A stretch of DNA of 6,017 bases from Candidatus Melainabacteria bacterium. GTDB lineage: Bacteria > Cyanobacteriota > Vampirovibrionia > Obscuribacterales > Obscuribacteraceae. Where the stretch lies: positions 1 through 6,017 of the forward strand of contig JACQVM010000262.1 in NCBI GenBank assembly GCA_016209785.1, written 5' to 3'. A program made the position numbers and the translations under genes. The notes beneath the pieces were generated by a model. It did not search any database, was not told the origin of the DNA, and was given only the letters and a program-made list of their open reading frames with translations. The stretch's first letter is position 1. Each line of letters starts with the position of its first letter. Positions 1-5,694 of this stretch are shown one piece after another.

Positions 1-2
1 CT

Positions 3-302
3 GAGGAGTTGTTTCACGATGCTAATCTTGCTTGGCTCATAGCTGACTTAAACCAGCAGTCTATCAAGGAAACCTGGGAAGGTAACAAGCGCGTCATCGA
101 ACTGCGCACCCGTCAGCAGTTAGAATTACCAGTCTGGCAAGATATTGTTGAGTTTTACCAAAGTCGACCGGCTAATTCCTCTCCTGAAAGTTTAGTTACT
201 GTCGTAACAAATACTCGACTCGATCAAGAGTTAATTGACTCTACTCTAGGGGCAGTTATAGGCTGTGCAATTCCACAGTCCCTGTTGCATAAACCCACCT
301 AA
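3..302 (+). CDS. LysM-block protein, C-terminal fragment (5' end outside window)
   Basis: The reading frame is open from the left edge (codons Glu-Glu at 3-8) to TAA at 300-302, so this is the last 99 residues of a longer protein; the TTG at position 9 aligns inside a conserved block and is not the start. The first 87 residues align without gaps to residues 811-897 of the 970-residue protein at 1231-4143, with about 54 of 87 identical by eye. That block is the second half of a LysM domain (ELFHD.N..WLIADLN, then RQQ..LPVWQD) plus a family-specific extension of about 40 residues ending in LG..(I/M)G. LysM domains normally bind N-acetylglucosamine-containing glycans such as peptidoglycan; binding here is inferred. 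The LysM start (the GDTL-like motif) would lie upstream of the window. Unlike its paralogue it ends only 12 residues after the block. It lies 62 bases upstream of the TPR gene and is probably co-transcribed with it. Confidence 0.85.
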   Translation, partial: EELFHDANLAWLIADLNQQSIKETWEGNKRVIELRTRQQLELPVWQDIVEFYQSRPANSSPESLVTVVTNTRLDQELIDSTLGAVIGCAIPQSLLHKPT

Positions 303-351
303 ACTTTTCTTGCCCTTCAGTGCAATGTAACTACATCGTAAGCACGGCAAC

Positions 352-357
352 AGGGGG
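352..357 (+). promoter_or_regulatory. Ribosome binding site of the TPR gene
   Basis: AGGGGG lies 7 bases before the ATG at 365. An in-frame TAG at 359-361 rules out any longer N-terminus, so this site and the stop together fix the start. Confidence 0.6.
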
Positions 358-364
358 CTAGCGC

Positions 365-1135
365 ATGATTAGGCTAGATGCATCATTACAACAACAAGAT
401 CGCACTCACGTAGGTGTTCGGCCCAACAGCAGCAACGCATTAGATGCTTTTAGACATGAGTTCTATGGAGGTACAACCACCAGCGGTGCTGACCTACACC
501 CACAAAATCATCGCCGGTCAGACCAACCCAACGCAAATGCCACAGACACTAAAGAGACTGCTGAGCAGGCCATAGAACAAGCTTCTCAGCATTTCATAGA
601 AGGCAATTACTCCCAAGCTGAAGCAGCTTGGCTTAAGGCGCTAAACGTCTATCAGAAAGTCTGTGGGCCCAATAGTCCCGAAGTAAGGGACACTTTGCTA
701 AATCTAGGCAACAATTGCAATCTGCAAGGTCGCTACACAGACGGTGAGAAGTACACCAATCAAGCCATAGAAATCTCCAAAAGACAAGGCACATCTGGAG
801 AAGTATCCTTGGGAGCCCTATTAGGCAATCTAGCCGAATCCTATATTGGCCAAGGCAAGCTCGACAAAGCATACGAGTCATACGCTGAAGCATTAAAGGT
901 GCTAGAGAAAAACCTGCTGGCGTGTAAGACAACCAACGACCTTATGGAAAATAAGGTCGTAACAAGAATTGTTCTTAATGACTTTGCTAAATTCCTAGAG
1001 CAAAGGCAGCAAGGCAACGACCTAGAATTAGCCAAACAACTACGCGAGCGAGCGGAAAAAATTCACCGTCAATTACAACAACAATCACCCAATGGAGGCA
1101 AGCAAAAACCAGCTGATTTAAAAGGTACAGGGTAG
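365..1135 (+). CDS. Tetratricopeptide repeat (TPR) protein
   Basis: A 256-residue soluble protein. Residues 1-60 are hydrophilic and probably disordered, with no signal peptide. Three TPR units follow: about 66-99 (F..GNY.QAE..W.KAL), 107-140 (LLNLGN....GRY.D.E....QAI) and 147-182 (LLGNLAESY.GQGKLDKA...Y.EAL). Their spacing of about 40 residues resembles kinesin-light-chain-type TPRs. A further helical stretch at about 195-237, ending in a Lys/Glu/Arg/Gln-rich helix, may be a degenerate fourth unit or capping helix; the last 20 residues are polar. TPR arrays are protein-protein interaction scaffolds with no catalysis, and the partner cannot be read from sequence. The gene sits between two LysM-block paralogues, so one of those proteins is a reasonable candidate partner (inference). 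An in-frame TAG at 359-361 blocks an upstream start, and ATG 365 has an AGGGGG site. Confidence 0.88.
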   Translation: MIRLDASLQQQDRTHVGVRPNSSNALDAFRHEFYGGTTTSGADLHPQNHRRSDQPNANATDTKETAEQAIEQASQHFIEGNYSQAEAAWLKALNVYQKVCGPNSPEVRDTLLNLGNNCNLQGRYTDGEKYTNQAIEISKRQGTSGEVSLGALLGNLAESYIGQGKLDKAYESYAEALKVLEKNLLACKTTNDLMENKVVTRIVLNDFAKFLEQRQQGNDLELAKQLRERAEKIHRQLQQQSPNGGKQKPADLKGTG

Positions 1136-1187
1136 AGAAATTCAAGTTACCAGATATCACAGCCTAAACGTGAGACACTAAGTTAGC

Positions 1188-1204
1188 ATGGGTATATCGC
1201 CCAT
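1188..1204 (+). promoter_or_regulatory. Small hairpin in the leader of the large LysM gene
   Basis: ATGGGT (1188-1193) and GCCCAT (1199-1204) form a 6-bp stem (one G-U pair) with a 5-base loop, 26 bases before the start codon at 1231. It is followed by AGGGGA. No T-tract follows, so it is not a standard terminator. It could affect translation of the downstream gene or be chance; nothing else supports it. Confidence 0.25.
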
Positions 1205-1229
1205 AGGGGACCCAACGGAACGATACTGA
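1188..1229 (+). other. Possible 13-codon leader ORF before the large LysM gene
   Basis: ATG 1188 opens a 13-codon frame (MGISPIGDPTERY) ending at TGA 1227-1229, one base before the ATG at 1231. No good Shine-Dalgarno precedes it, and its start codon lies in the left arm of the small hairpin. The downstream gene has only a weak ribosome site (CGGAA at 1216-1220, spacer 10), so translational coupling is conceivable. A frame this short is common by chance. Confidence 0.2.
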
Positions 1230-1230
1230 T

Positions 1231-4143
1231 ATGGTAGACGTATCAAAAGAGACACAAGAGGCTCGCAACACCGAGACCCAACAAGAAAGCACCGCACGGA
1301 AGGCCTCTGAAAAGATGGTCCAGGAAGTGTATCCAGCTCCACCTACATCTGGACAGGCAACAGACTACCCTGTGAGCCGGACAGGCTCAGATACTGCGAC
1401 TAACACATCAGCAAGTAATGTTGACCGAGCTGTCACTCCATTAAGAGATACACAACAAGCAACAGACCAAGCCCGCCCTGCCCCACCTGCCCAGGACGTT
1501 GGAGTCAATAGATCTTCACCAACTGGTGAAAGCAGCAGCACAGATACAGCACAGCGCTCCAGTCCCTCAGCTAATGACGTTGACCGAGCTGTGATTCCCT
1601 TAAGAGATACACAACAAGCAACAGACCAAGCCCGCCCTGCCCAAGAAGTGCGTGGAGCTGGTGCAGCTGCCGCCGGGGCTGACACCTCATACAAAGGAGA
1701 GGCAGCTCAAGGTCAAGCAATGTCGAGAGGTCAGCCATCCAGTCAAAGCCAGGACCGTCCAGTCGATGCCCCACAAGAAATAAAAGACAGTGCCCGTACT
1801 GCCCAGGAGGTTGGACAAAGCCCTAACACAGCACCAGAGAGGATTCCTCCTGTCCCAACTGAACCACAAAGGCCACCAACAGACACTGGACGTACACCGC
1901 CGCCTACTACCGAGGTTGGAAATCGTGTACCAGTTGGTTCAGAAAGACCCCGTACAGGAGATGGCTCTGACGGGTCCACTAATACTAGTAGACCTGGCGG
2001 CGGGACACCGACGAGTGCTAGTAGAGGTCCTGAGCCGCCTGTTGGTGCACCTCCTGAAGGTGGACCAACACGGGGACAAGGTGTTCAACCAACGGAAGCA
2101 CCACCTGGTCGTACATCGCCCACTGTCCAAAGACCAGAGGCACCTACCCAAGCAATTGATAGATCAAGACAAGAGCCAACAACAACCCGTCCGGGTGAAA
2201 GCCATGCGCCGCCGCCACGGAGCGAAGCCAGCGGCGATGTTCCCAAGTCACGCACACCAAATACAACTGAAGGTGAAATTAAGAACACGTCTCCTCAAGC
2301 ACGCTCTCTCACATCAGACACCGAAACCAACCCAAGAAAAAGACAAGAAGAACCAACATCACCTCCTAAAGAACATGGTTCATCACCAGCTCCCCGAAAA
2401 GAAACAGCTGACTCGCCTCAGTCTCATAGAATAGCTGGTCCAGCGGCTGATAACCTTCTTCGGGAATCCAAAGCCGAGCCAATGCGACCCACATCCCACT
2501 CATCTGGTGGGGGTCTGGAAAAGACTGCTATAGGCAAAGATCACATTACTGGACCAGTTCAACCTCTAACCAAGCCCTTAAAAGACCTTGAACACACAGA
2601 CAAGAAACCAACTGAACTAAGCGGTCCAACTACCAGGCCCTCACGTGAAGGAACTCCTGAAAAGTCAACCATTCTTCATATTGCCCCGTCGGCCAATTTG
2701 CACCGCGTTGCCAGTCAAATGGAAGATCGCCATTTGTCTTTTACCTTGCGCGCCTCCAAAGAAGCTGCTCTTTCCACTCAAAAGTTTGAGATGCTTGGTG
2801 TAGCAAAGGCACGAACCCCCAAAGACACAACCGTTGGAGTGTTTAAGGATTCAACTGCAGGCAAAGTAATAGAAACCGCTGGTGCTGGCACTCAAAAGTT
2901 GCCTACTGGACGACCCCAAGATGCCACTGGACCTGTCAAAGACACCCATACTAGTTCAGCAGGCAAGCCAACAGCAGACGCCCCCGGCAGTGCAGCTAAG
3001 CCTGGCAAAGTACAAGACACCGCAGGAACGTCCGGGCAGCCAGTAAGAGTCTCACCAGAAACCCAGGGGCAAGGACTACAACCAGGGAGAACAGCTCCTG
3101 TCATGAATCCTGGAGCTATCGAACCTGGGCGGACAACAACTGACGGGGGAGCAACCAGAATACCAACAAAATCAGTGGCTGACATAATTGCCACTACCAA
3201 ACCAGACAAGCGTGAGTTTACCGGCGCTGAAATTATTCTAGCAACAGTCATTGCTGCCGCTGGTGCAGCTCGTGTCCGTCCTGATGCAGTCCGTGATTTA
3301 TCAACAAAAGAACCAGTTCCACAAAAAGACCAGGTTATCCAACAGACAGAACAACCAGATTCAGTTAAACCCTCTGACGCACCCCAGGGAGTAAAACAAC
3401 CAGTCCAGCCAAATGACCAAATTGCACAGTACACCGAAGAAACAAAGTCAGGCAAAACATCTGAGACACGCGAAGGAGTAATTGCCAGCCCTCACATTGA
3501 AGTTATGGCCAAAACTGATTTGGAAGAAGAATCTGAAAGCAAAGAAGAAACAATGGAGTCAGAAGAGGCCAATGACACAAGCTCACAGATAGCACCACAG
3601 ACAGTGCTACTTCGACCCACACATATTGTTGCTCACAATGACACACTCGTAAGTATTGCCGAGCAGCTATTTCATGATCCCAATATTAGTTGGTTGATAG
3701 CTGATCTTAACAAAGATGCCATCAAAGAAAGCTGGGATAGTGACAAACGTATTGTTGAGCTTCGCGAGCGCCAGCAAATCCAATTACCAGTTTGGCAAGA
3801 TATTGTTGGATTTAACCAAGAGCGTCTGGCTAAATCGACACCCGAGAATCTAGTAACCATTGTTACTGAAACTCAAATAGATCGCGATTTGCTTGATTCC
3901 AACCTGGGTGTCGTTATGGGCCAATCATCTGCTTCTGTTACCCCATTTGAAAGACAAGCCACCAGTGCAAGCAGTTCGACCCAGCAACCAGATAAGCCAG
4001 GTCATGCTGCTATAGAAATTCCCCCAATCAACTGGGGTATGGATGCAATAGAGAATTTTGTAGGCAGGCTCTCTAAAACAGTTTCAAATATTGGCAAGCA
4101 TCCCAAACATAAGGAAAGTCCTGCTGATCACCCGAATGTATAA
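1231..4143 (+). CDS. Large disordered protein with C-terminal LysM domain
   Basis: A 970-residue protein. ATG 1231 is the earliest possible start, because an in-frame TAG lies at 1204-1206 with no alternative start between. Residues 1-470 are low-complexity Pro/Thr/Ser/Glu/Gln/Arg/Gly and surely disordered; they include a near-identical duplication (residues 64-84 and 117-137). Two more ordered islands follow: about 480-530, and 661-690 with a hydrophobic core IILATVIAAAGAA (668-680), rather short for a membrane helix. Residues 694-751 hold two imperfect 29-residue repeats and 763-782 an acidic linker. The LysM domain is at about 797-858: HIVAHNDTLVSIA, WLIADLN, then RQQIQLP. Asn803 replaces the usual Gly of GDTL. 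A family-specific extension to residue 897 matches the fragment at 3-302, and a polar tail contains an amphipathic helix (about 936-956). There is no N-terminal signal peptide, odd for a presumed peptidoglycan binder. A surface or envelope tether is inferred; the LysM call is fairly firm, its ligand is not. Confidence 0.9.
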   Translation: MVDVSKETQEARNTETQQESTARKASEKMVQEVYPAPPTSGQATDYPVSRTGSDTATNTSASNVDRAVTPLRDTQQATDQARPAPPAQDVGVNRSSPTGESSSTDTAQRSSPSANDVDRAVIPLRDTQQATDQARPAQEVRGAGAAAAGADTSYKGEAAQGQAMSRGQPSSQSQDRPVDAPQEIKDSARTAQEVGQSPNTAPERIPPVPTEPQRPPTDTGRTPPPTTEVGNRVPVGSERPRTGDGSDGSTNTSRPGGGTPTSASRGPEPPVGAPPEGGPTRGQGVQPTEAPPGRTSPTVQRPEAPTQAIDRSRQEPTTTRPGESHAPPPRSEASGDVPKSRTPNTTEGEIKNTSPQARSLTSDTETNPRKRQEEPTSPPKEHGSSPAPRKETADSPQSHRIAGPAADNLLRESKAEPMRPTSHSSGGGLEKTAIGKDHITGPVQPLTKPLKDLEHTDKKPTELSGPTTRPSREGTPEKSTILHIAPSANLHRVASQMEDRHLSFTLRASKEAALSTQKFEMLGVAKARTPKDTTVGVFKDSTAGKVIETAGAGTQKLPTGRPQDATGPVKDTHTSSAGKPTADAPGSAAKPGKVQDTAGTSGQPVRVSPETQGQGLQPGRTAPVMNPGAIEPGRTTTDGGATRIPTKSVADIIATTKPDKREFTGAEIILATVIAAAGAARVRPDAVRDLSTKEPVPQKDQVIQQTEQPDSVKPSDAPQGVKQPVQPNDQIAQYTEETKSGKTSETREGVIASPHIEVMAKTDLEEESESKEETMESEEANDTSSQIAPQTVLLRPTHIVAHNDTLVSIAEQLFHDPNISWLIADLNKDAIKESWDSDKRIVELRERQQIQLPVWQDIVGFNQERLAKSTPENLVTIVTETQIDRDLLDSNLGVVMGQSSASVTPFERQATSASSSTQQPDKPGHAAIEIPPINWGMDAIENFVGRLSKTVSNIGKHPKHKESPADHPNV
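1420..1642 (+). repeat. 64-base direct repeat pair inside the LysM gene
   Basis: Positions 1420-1483 and 1579-1642 match at 61 of 64 bases, with all three mismatches clustered 15-21 bases into the unit. Each copy encodes VDRAV(T/I)PLRDTQQATDQARPA. The period is 159 bases (53 codons), so frame is kept. Residues just before each copy (SDTATNTSASN and TDTAQRSSPSAND) are also alike, so the original unit was probably about 53 codons. A degenerate echo (ARTAQEVG) occurs near 1791. Confidence 0.9.
3310..3483 (+). repeat. Two imperfect 29-codon tandem repeats in the LysM gene
   Basis: Residues 694-722 and 723-751 align without gaps at about 12 of 29 positions, following the pattern PV...DQ..Q.TE...S.K.S....GV. 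They lie between the hydrophobic island and the acidic linker. The copies have diverged, so this is an old duplication, unlike the recent 64-base repeat near the 5' end. Confidence 0.5.
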
Positions 4144-4195
4144 ACAGTGACTTTAACCATTAAATCTGGGTGGCTCACGTTATTTAAATATCGTC

Positions 4196-4202
4196 AAAGG
4201 GA
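4196..4202 (+). promoter_or_regulatory. Ribosome binding site of the small ORF at 4209
   Basis: AAAGGGA lies 6 bases before ATG 4209, a good Shine-Dalgarno at normal spacing. It is the main reason to take the following 31-codon frame seriously. Confidence 0.4.
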
Positions 4203-4208
4203 ATCAAG

Positions 4209-4304
4209 ATGATAGTATCTGCTTTGCTCTTCAGGGGTTTGGGGCTGGAAGAAGAGCCTTATGGCAGTATTGCCAAGCATAGGGATCTCATCAGCAAGGA
4301 GTAA
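4209..4304 (+). CDS. Candidate 31-residue small protein or leader peptide
   Basis: ATG 4209 to TAA 4302-4304 encodes 31 residues: a short hydrophobic start (MIVSALLF), an acidic EEE and a charged C-terminus ending in LISKE. It has a good ribosome site 6 bases upstream. It ends 6 bases before the start of the next gene, whose own Shine-Dalgarno (AAGGAG, 4296-4301) is formed by its last two codons. It is in the same frame as that gene, separated by one TAA and two codons. It could be a leader peptide giving translational coupling, a remnant of a longer N-terminus cut off by a nonsense change, or a chance frame. I do not recognise the peptide. Confidence 0.38.
   Translation: MIVSALLFRGLGLEEEPYGSIAKHRDLISKE
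4296..4301 (+). promoter_or_regulatory. Ribosome binding site of the gene at 4311
   Basis: AAGGAG, a near-consensus Shine-Dalgarno, 9 bases before ATG 4311. It overlaps the last two codons of the small ORF at 4209-4304, so ribosomes terminating there would sit on it. It favours ATG 4311 as the true start, as does the in-frame TAA at 4302-4304. Confidence 0.7.
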
Positions 4305-4310
4305 GCATCA

Positions 4311-5066
4311 ATGCCAAGAGAAACAGAAACAACACGACCACCAGAAGAAACAGAAAAAAGTAAAGAAGTAGGCAAGAGTGGTAACAGATCCCTTACAGCC
4401 GGGGATGCAACCAGAGGTGGAGCGGAGGTTAATACTCAAAACTTATTCCCAACCGGCGATACCAACAGACAGCAGCAACAGCAGCGACCAGGCGACACAT
4501 CTGGCTCTCAAGCCACCCAGCCATGGTCACGGGCTACGACAGAAGCAAGTACTATCCCGCAGTATCGCGAGCACGTTGGTGCCGAGCCTCACAGTGCTCA
4601 CAGAAATTCTACAAGGCAGACCAACCCTGATGGCGGCACAAAGGAGACTACCACCATAACCTCGAATGAAACATATCAACGACCTGCCGCCGGTGGTGGT
4701 ACGGAGACAATACGTAGCGGAGCTCAATTAGAGCAGAATGTTCACTATCGGAACAAGCAAGGCCAGGCTGAAGAGAGGCAAACACCAGTGAGATCCGGTG
4801 GGCAGGAGATTCAAATCCGTGCTAGCGACACGCATACATATAGAGATAACGCAGGTAATCAGATAACTCAGTTCGCCCCACCGCGTCAGCATGAGGGTCG
4901 GACAATCAACGAAGTTTATTACAATCCTACAACCCGCCAGTGGATGGGGCGCAATAATGAAGAGCAGAGTGGTGTGACTCCAGGAGCAGAGGGGAATCCT
5001 CAGGGGACGACTCGTGAACAGTTTAGAGCAATCCCTGATCCAAGCAAGCTGCCAGGAAATCGTTAG
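4311..5066 (+). CDS. Hydrophilic Gln/Thr-rich protein of unknown function
   Basis: A 251-residue protein that I do not recognise. There is no signal peptide or membrane segment. Residues 1-160 are disordered, rich in Thr, Glu, Gln, Arg, Gly and Asn, with a five-glutamine run (54-58) encoded by mixed CAG/CAA codons. Residues 165-213 look more ordered: alternating polar and hydrophobic residues (QEIQIRASDTHTY, GNQITQF) lead into an aromatic stretch, EVYYNPTTRQWMG, the likeliest folded part. The tail is again Gly/Gln/Pro-rich. The composition matches the disordered arm of the LysM protein upstream, and both lie on the same strand 167 bases apart, so they may share expression and a common assembly (inference). 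The start is set by AAGGAG and by the in-frame stop at 4302-4304. It is the last plus-strand gene before the strand switch. Confidence 0.8.
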   Translation: MPRETETTRPPEETEKSKEVGKSGNRSLTAGDATRGGAEVNTQNLFPTGDTNRQQQQQRPGDTSGSQATQPWSRATTEASTIPQYREHVGAEPHSAHRNSTRQTNPDGGTKETTTITSNETYQRPAAGGGTETIRSGAQLEQNVHYRNKQGQAEERQTPVRSGGQEIQIRASDTHTYRDNAGNQITQFAPPRQHEGRTINEVYYNPTTRQWMGRNNEEQSGVTPGAEGNPQGTTREQFRAIPDPSKLPGNR

Positions 5067-5313
5067 GAGTTGCCGTAGGACCTGGTCTAAGTAATCAGTC
5101 CAACAGAATCGGTTATGTGGCGATGCTTGGCGTCTCCCCATCTAGATAATCACGGTAGGGTAACTGGAGTTCGCACCAATAAGAAGGGTGTAGAACCTCG
5201 CCCCACACAGAACAACCCGGGTTGCCGGACTTGGCCTTGATCGGATTTTGTTTGTACCTCTGTAAGCGTACTCGCTGCACTGCCCTGAGTTCAGTGAGGC
5301 TTATTCTCAACAG
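5067..5313. other. Gene-free strand-switch region
   Basis: About 250 bases between the converging ends of the plus-strand gene at 4311 and the minus-strand gene ending at 5314. I see no convincing gene or clear bidirectional terminator. It contains a perfect 12-base palindrome (5213-5224) and a short T-rich run on the plus strand near 5245-5255. On the minus strand there is an open frame (5310 down to 5113) that continues in frame beyond the stop of the small gene; its Cys/Trp/Tyr/Arg-rich translation is unlike the genes nearby, so I do not call it as a gene. Confidence 0.5.
5213..5224. repeat. Perfect 12-base palindrome CAACCCGGGTTG
   Basis: An exact inverted repeat in the gap between convergent genes. 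It could form only a 4-bp stem with a 4-base loop, or serve as a dimeric protein binding site. GCCGG and a T-containing run follow, but no clean intrinsic terminator can be drawn. Confidence 0.35.
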
Positions 5314-5613
5314 CTAAGCTTGCTTCTCGCCCTTAGCTTCACCTTCAGCATCACCTTCTTCCGAAAGGAAAAATGTTGGTTTACCAAAAAATCCAGATAT
5401 TCCGCTTGAAACACCATCCTTCAAGCGCGACATATAGTACTTATACCCTTCTGCTACTGCCTCAAAGGCTTTTAGGTGCCCAGGTGCTTCCTGTCGAGTT
5501 TGTCCGTTACTTTGGGAAATCTCCGAGCTATGCTGCCCTAAATCCTCTTGAGTTTCAGGAAGCCCAAGGTCCTCATCAAAACTATGTGTTTCTCCCCTGC
5601 AACTGTCTGTCAT
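5314..5613 (-). CDS. Small acidic protein of unknown function (99 residues)
   Basis: Runs from ATG (5613-5611) to TAG (5316-5314) on the minus strand. Residues 1-45 are polar and acidic. Residues 47-66 should form an amphipathic helix (LKAFEAVAEGYKYYMSRLKD), followed by a Gly/Ser/Phe segment (GVSSGISGFFGKP) and an acidic Glu/Gly/Lys tail. I do not recognise it and see no signal peptide. A GGTGAT ribosome site lies 5 bases upstream, a perfect TATAAT box about 60 bases upstream, and an in-frame TGA (5622-5620) fixes the N-terminus. The competing plus-strand frame over the same bases (5373-5672) is Tyr/Leu/His-rich and has its Shine-Dalgarno too close, so the minus strand is preferred. The next gene on this strand ends 228 bases upstream, and the -10 box suggests an independent promoter. 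Confidence 0.62.
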   Translation of the reverse strand: MTDSCRGETHSFDEDLGLPETQEDLGQHSSEISQSNGQTRQEAPGHLKAFEAVAEGYKYYMSRLKDGVSSGISGFFGKPTFFLSEEGDAEGEAKGEKQA

Positions 5614-5618
5614 ACTAC

Positions 5619-5624
5619 ATCACC
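5619..5624 (-). promoter_or_regulatory. Ribosome binding site of the minus-strand small gene
   Basis: Read on the minus strand this is GGTGAT, fully complementary to the usual 3' end of 16S rRNA (AUCACC), 5 bases before ATG 5613. Confidence 0.5.
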
Positions 5625-5671
5625 AGAGCTACTTACTTACGTCATGCGCTGACACATTCAATACCAGTTTA

Positions 5672-5694
5672 ATTATACCCTAGGGTTGCTAGAG
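5672..5694 (-). promoter_or_regulatory. Promoter candidate for the minus-strand small gene
   Basis: On the minus strand, 5677-5672 reads TATAAT, a perfect sigma-70-type -10 box. A start about 7 bases downstream would give a leader of roughly 50 bases to ATG 5613. The -35 region at 17-base spacing is poor (GGTTAG), so an activator or sequence-specific regulator may be needed. The spacer begins with the palindrome CCCTAGGG (5678-5685), directly next to the -10 box. Confidence 0.45.

Noticed and set aside
9..302. TTG at position 9 as a true start of the left-edge gene
   Set aside because: The paralogue shows this position lies inside the LysM domain and the frame is open to the window edge, so the gene begins upstream.
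325..336. ATGTA-AC-TACAT inverted repeat before the TPR gene as an operator
   Set aside because: Short, with no promoter boxes at proper spacing around it; too weak to call.
633..932. Minus-strand frame of 99 codons over the TPR region
   Set aside because: Antisense of clear TPR coding sequence; Cys/Trp/Leu/Arg-rich translation is typical of a shadow frame.
1420..1642. CRISPR or mobile-element repeat
   Set aside because: Only two copies, in frame inside a gene, with a coding spacer; this is an internal gene duplication.
1790..2434. Long alternative plus-strand frame (214 codons) inside the LysM gene
   Set aside because: It overlaps a longer frame with far better support. The His/Gln/Leu-rich translation is what Pro/Thr/Ser-rich codons give when shifted by one base, and it has no homology-like pattern.
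2892..3455. Minus-strand open frame of 187 codons
   Set aside because: Antisense of the low-complexity arm; Val/Gly/Pro/Ser-rich mirror of Thr/Ala/Pro codons. The sense strand carries conserved domains.
4378..4659. Second plus-strand frame inside the gene at 4311-5066
   Set aside because: Shifted shadow of a Gln/Thr-rich coding region, with no ribosome site of its own.
4821..4963. RHS/YD-type repeat in the protein at 4311 (TYRDNAGN)
   Set aside because: A single occurrence without the repeated YD pattern or an RHS core; not enough to name a family.
4728..5141. Minus-strand frame of 137 codons over the gene at 4311-5066
   Set aside because: Cys/Trp/Leu-rich antisense translation. The sense gene has a strong ribosome site and a composition matching its neighbours.
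5373..5672. Plus-strand frame of 99 codons opposite the small acidic gene
   Set aside because: AAAGGA lies only 3 bases before its ATG, the translation is Tyr/Leu/His-rich, and the minus strand has a promoter, a ribosome site and neighbour-like composition. It remains possible at low probability.
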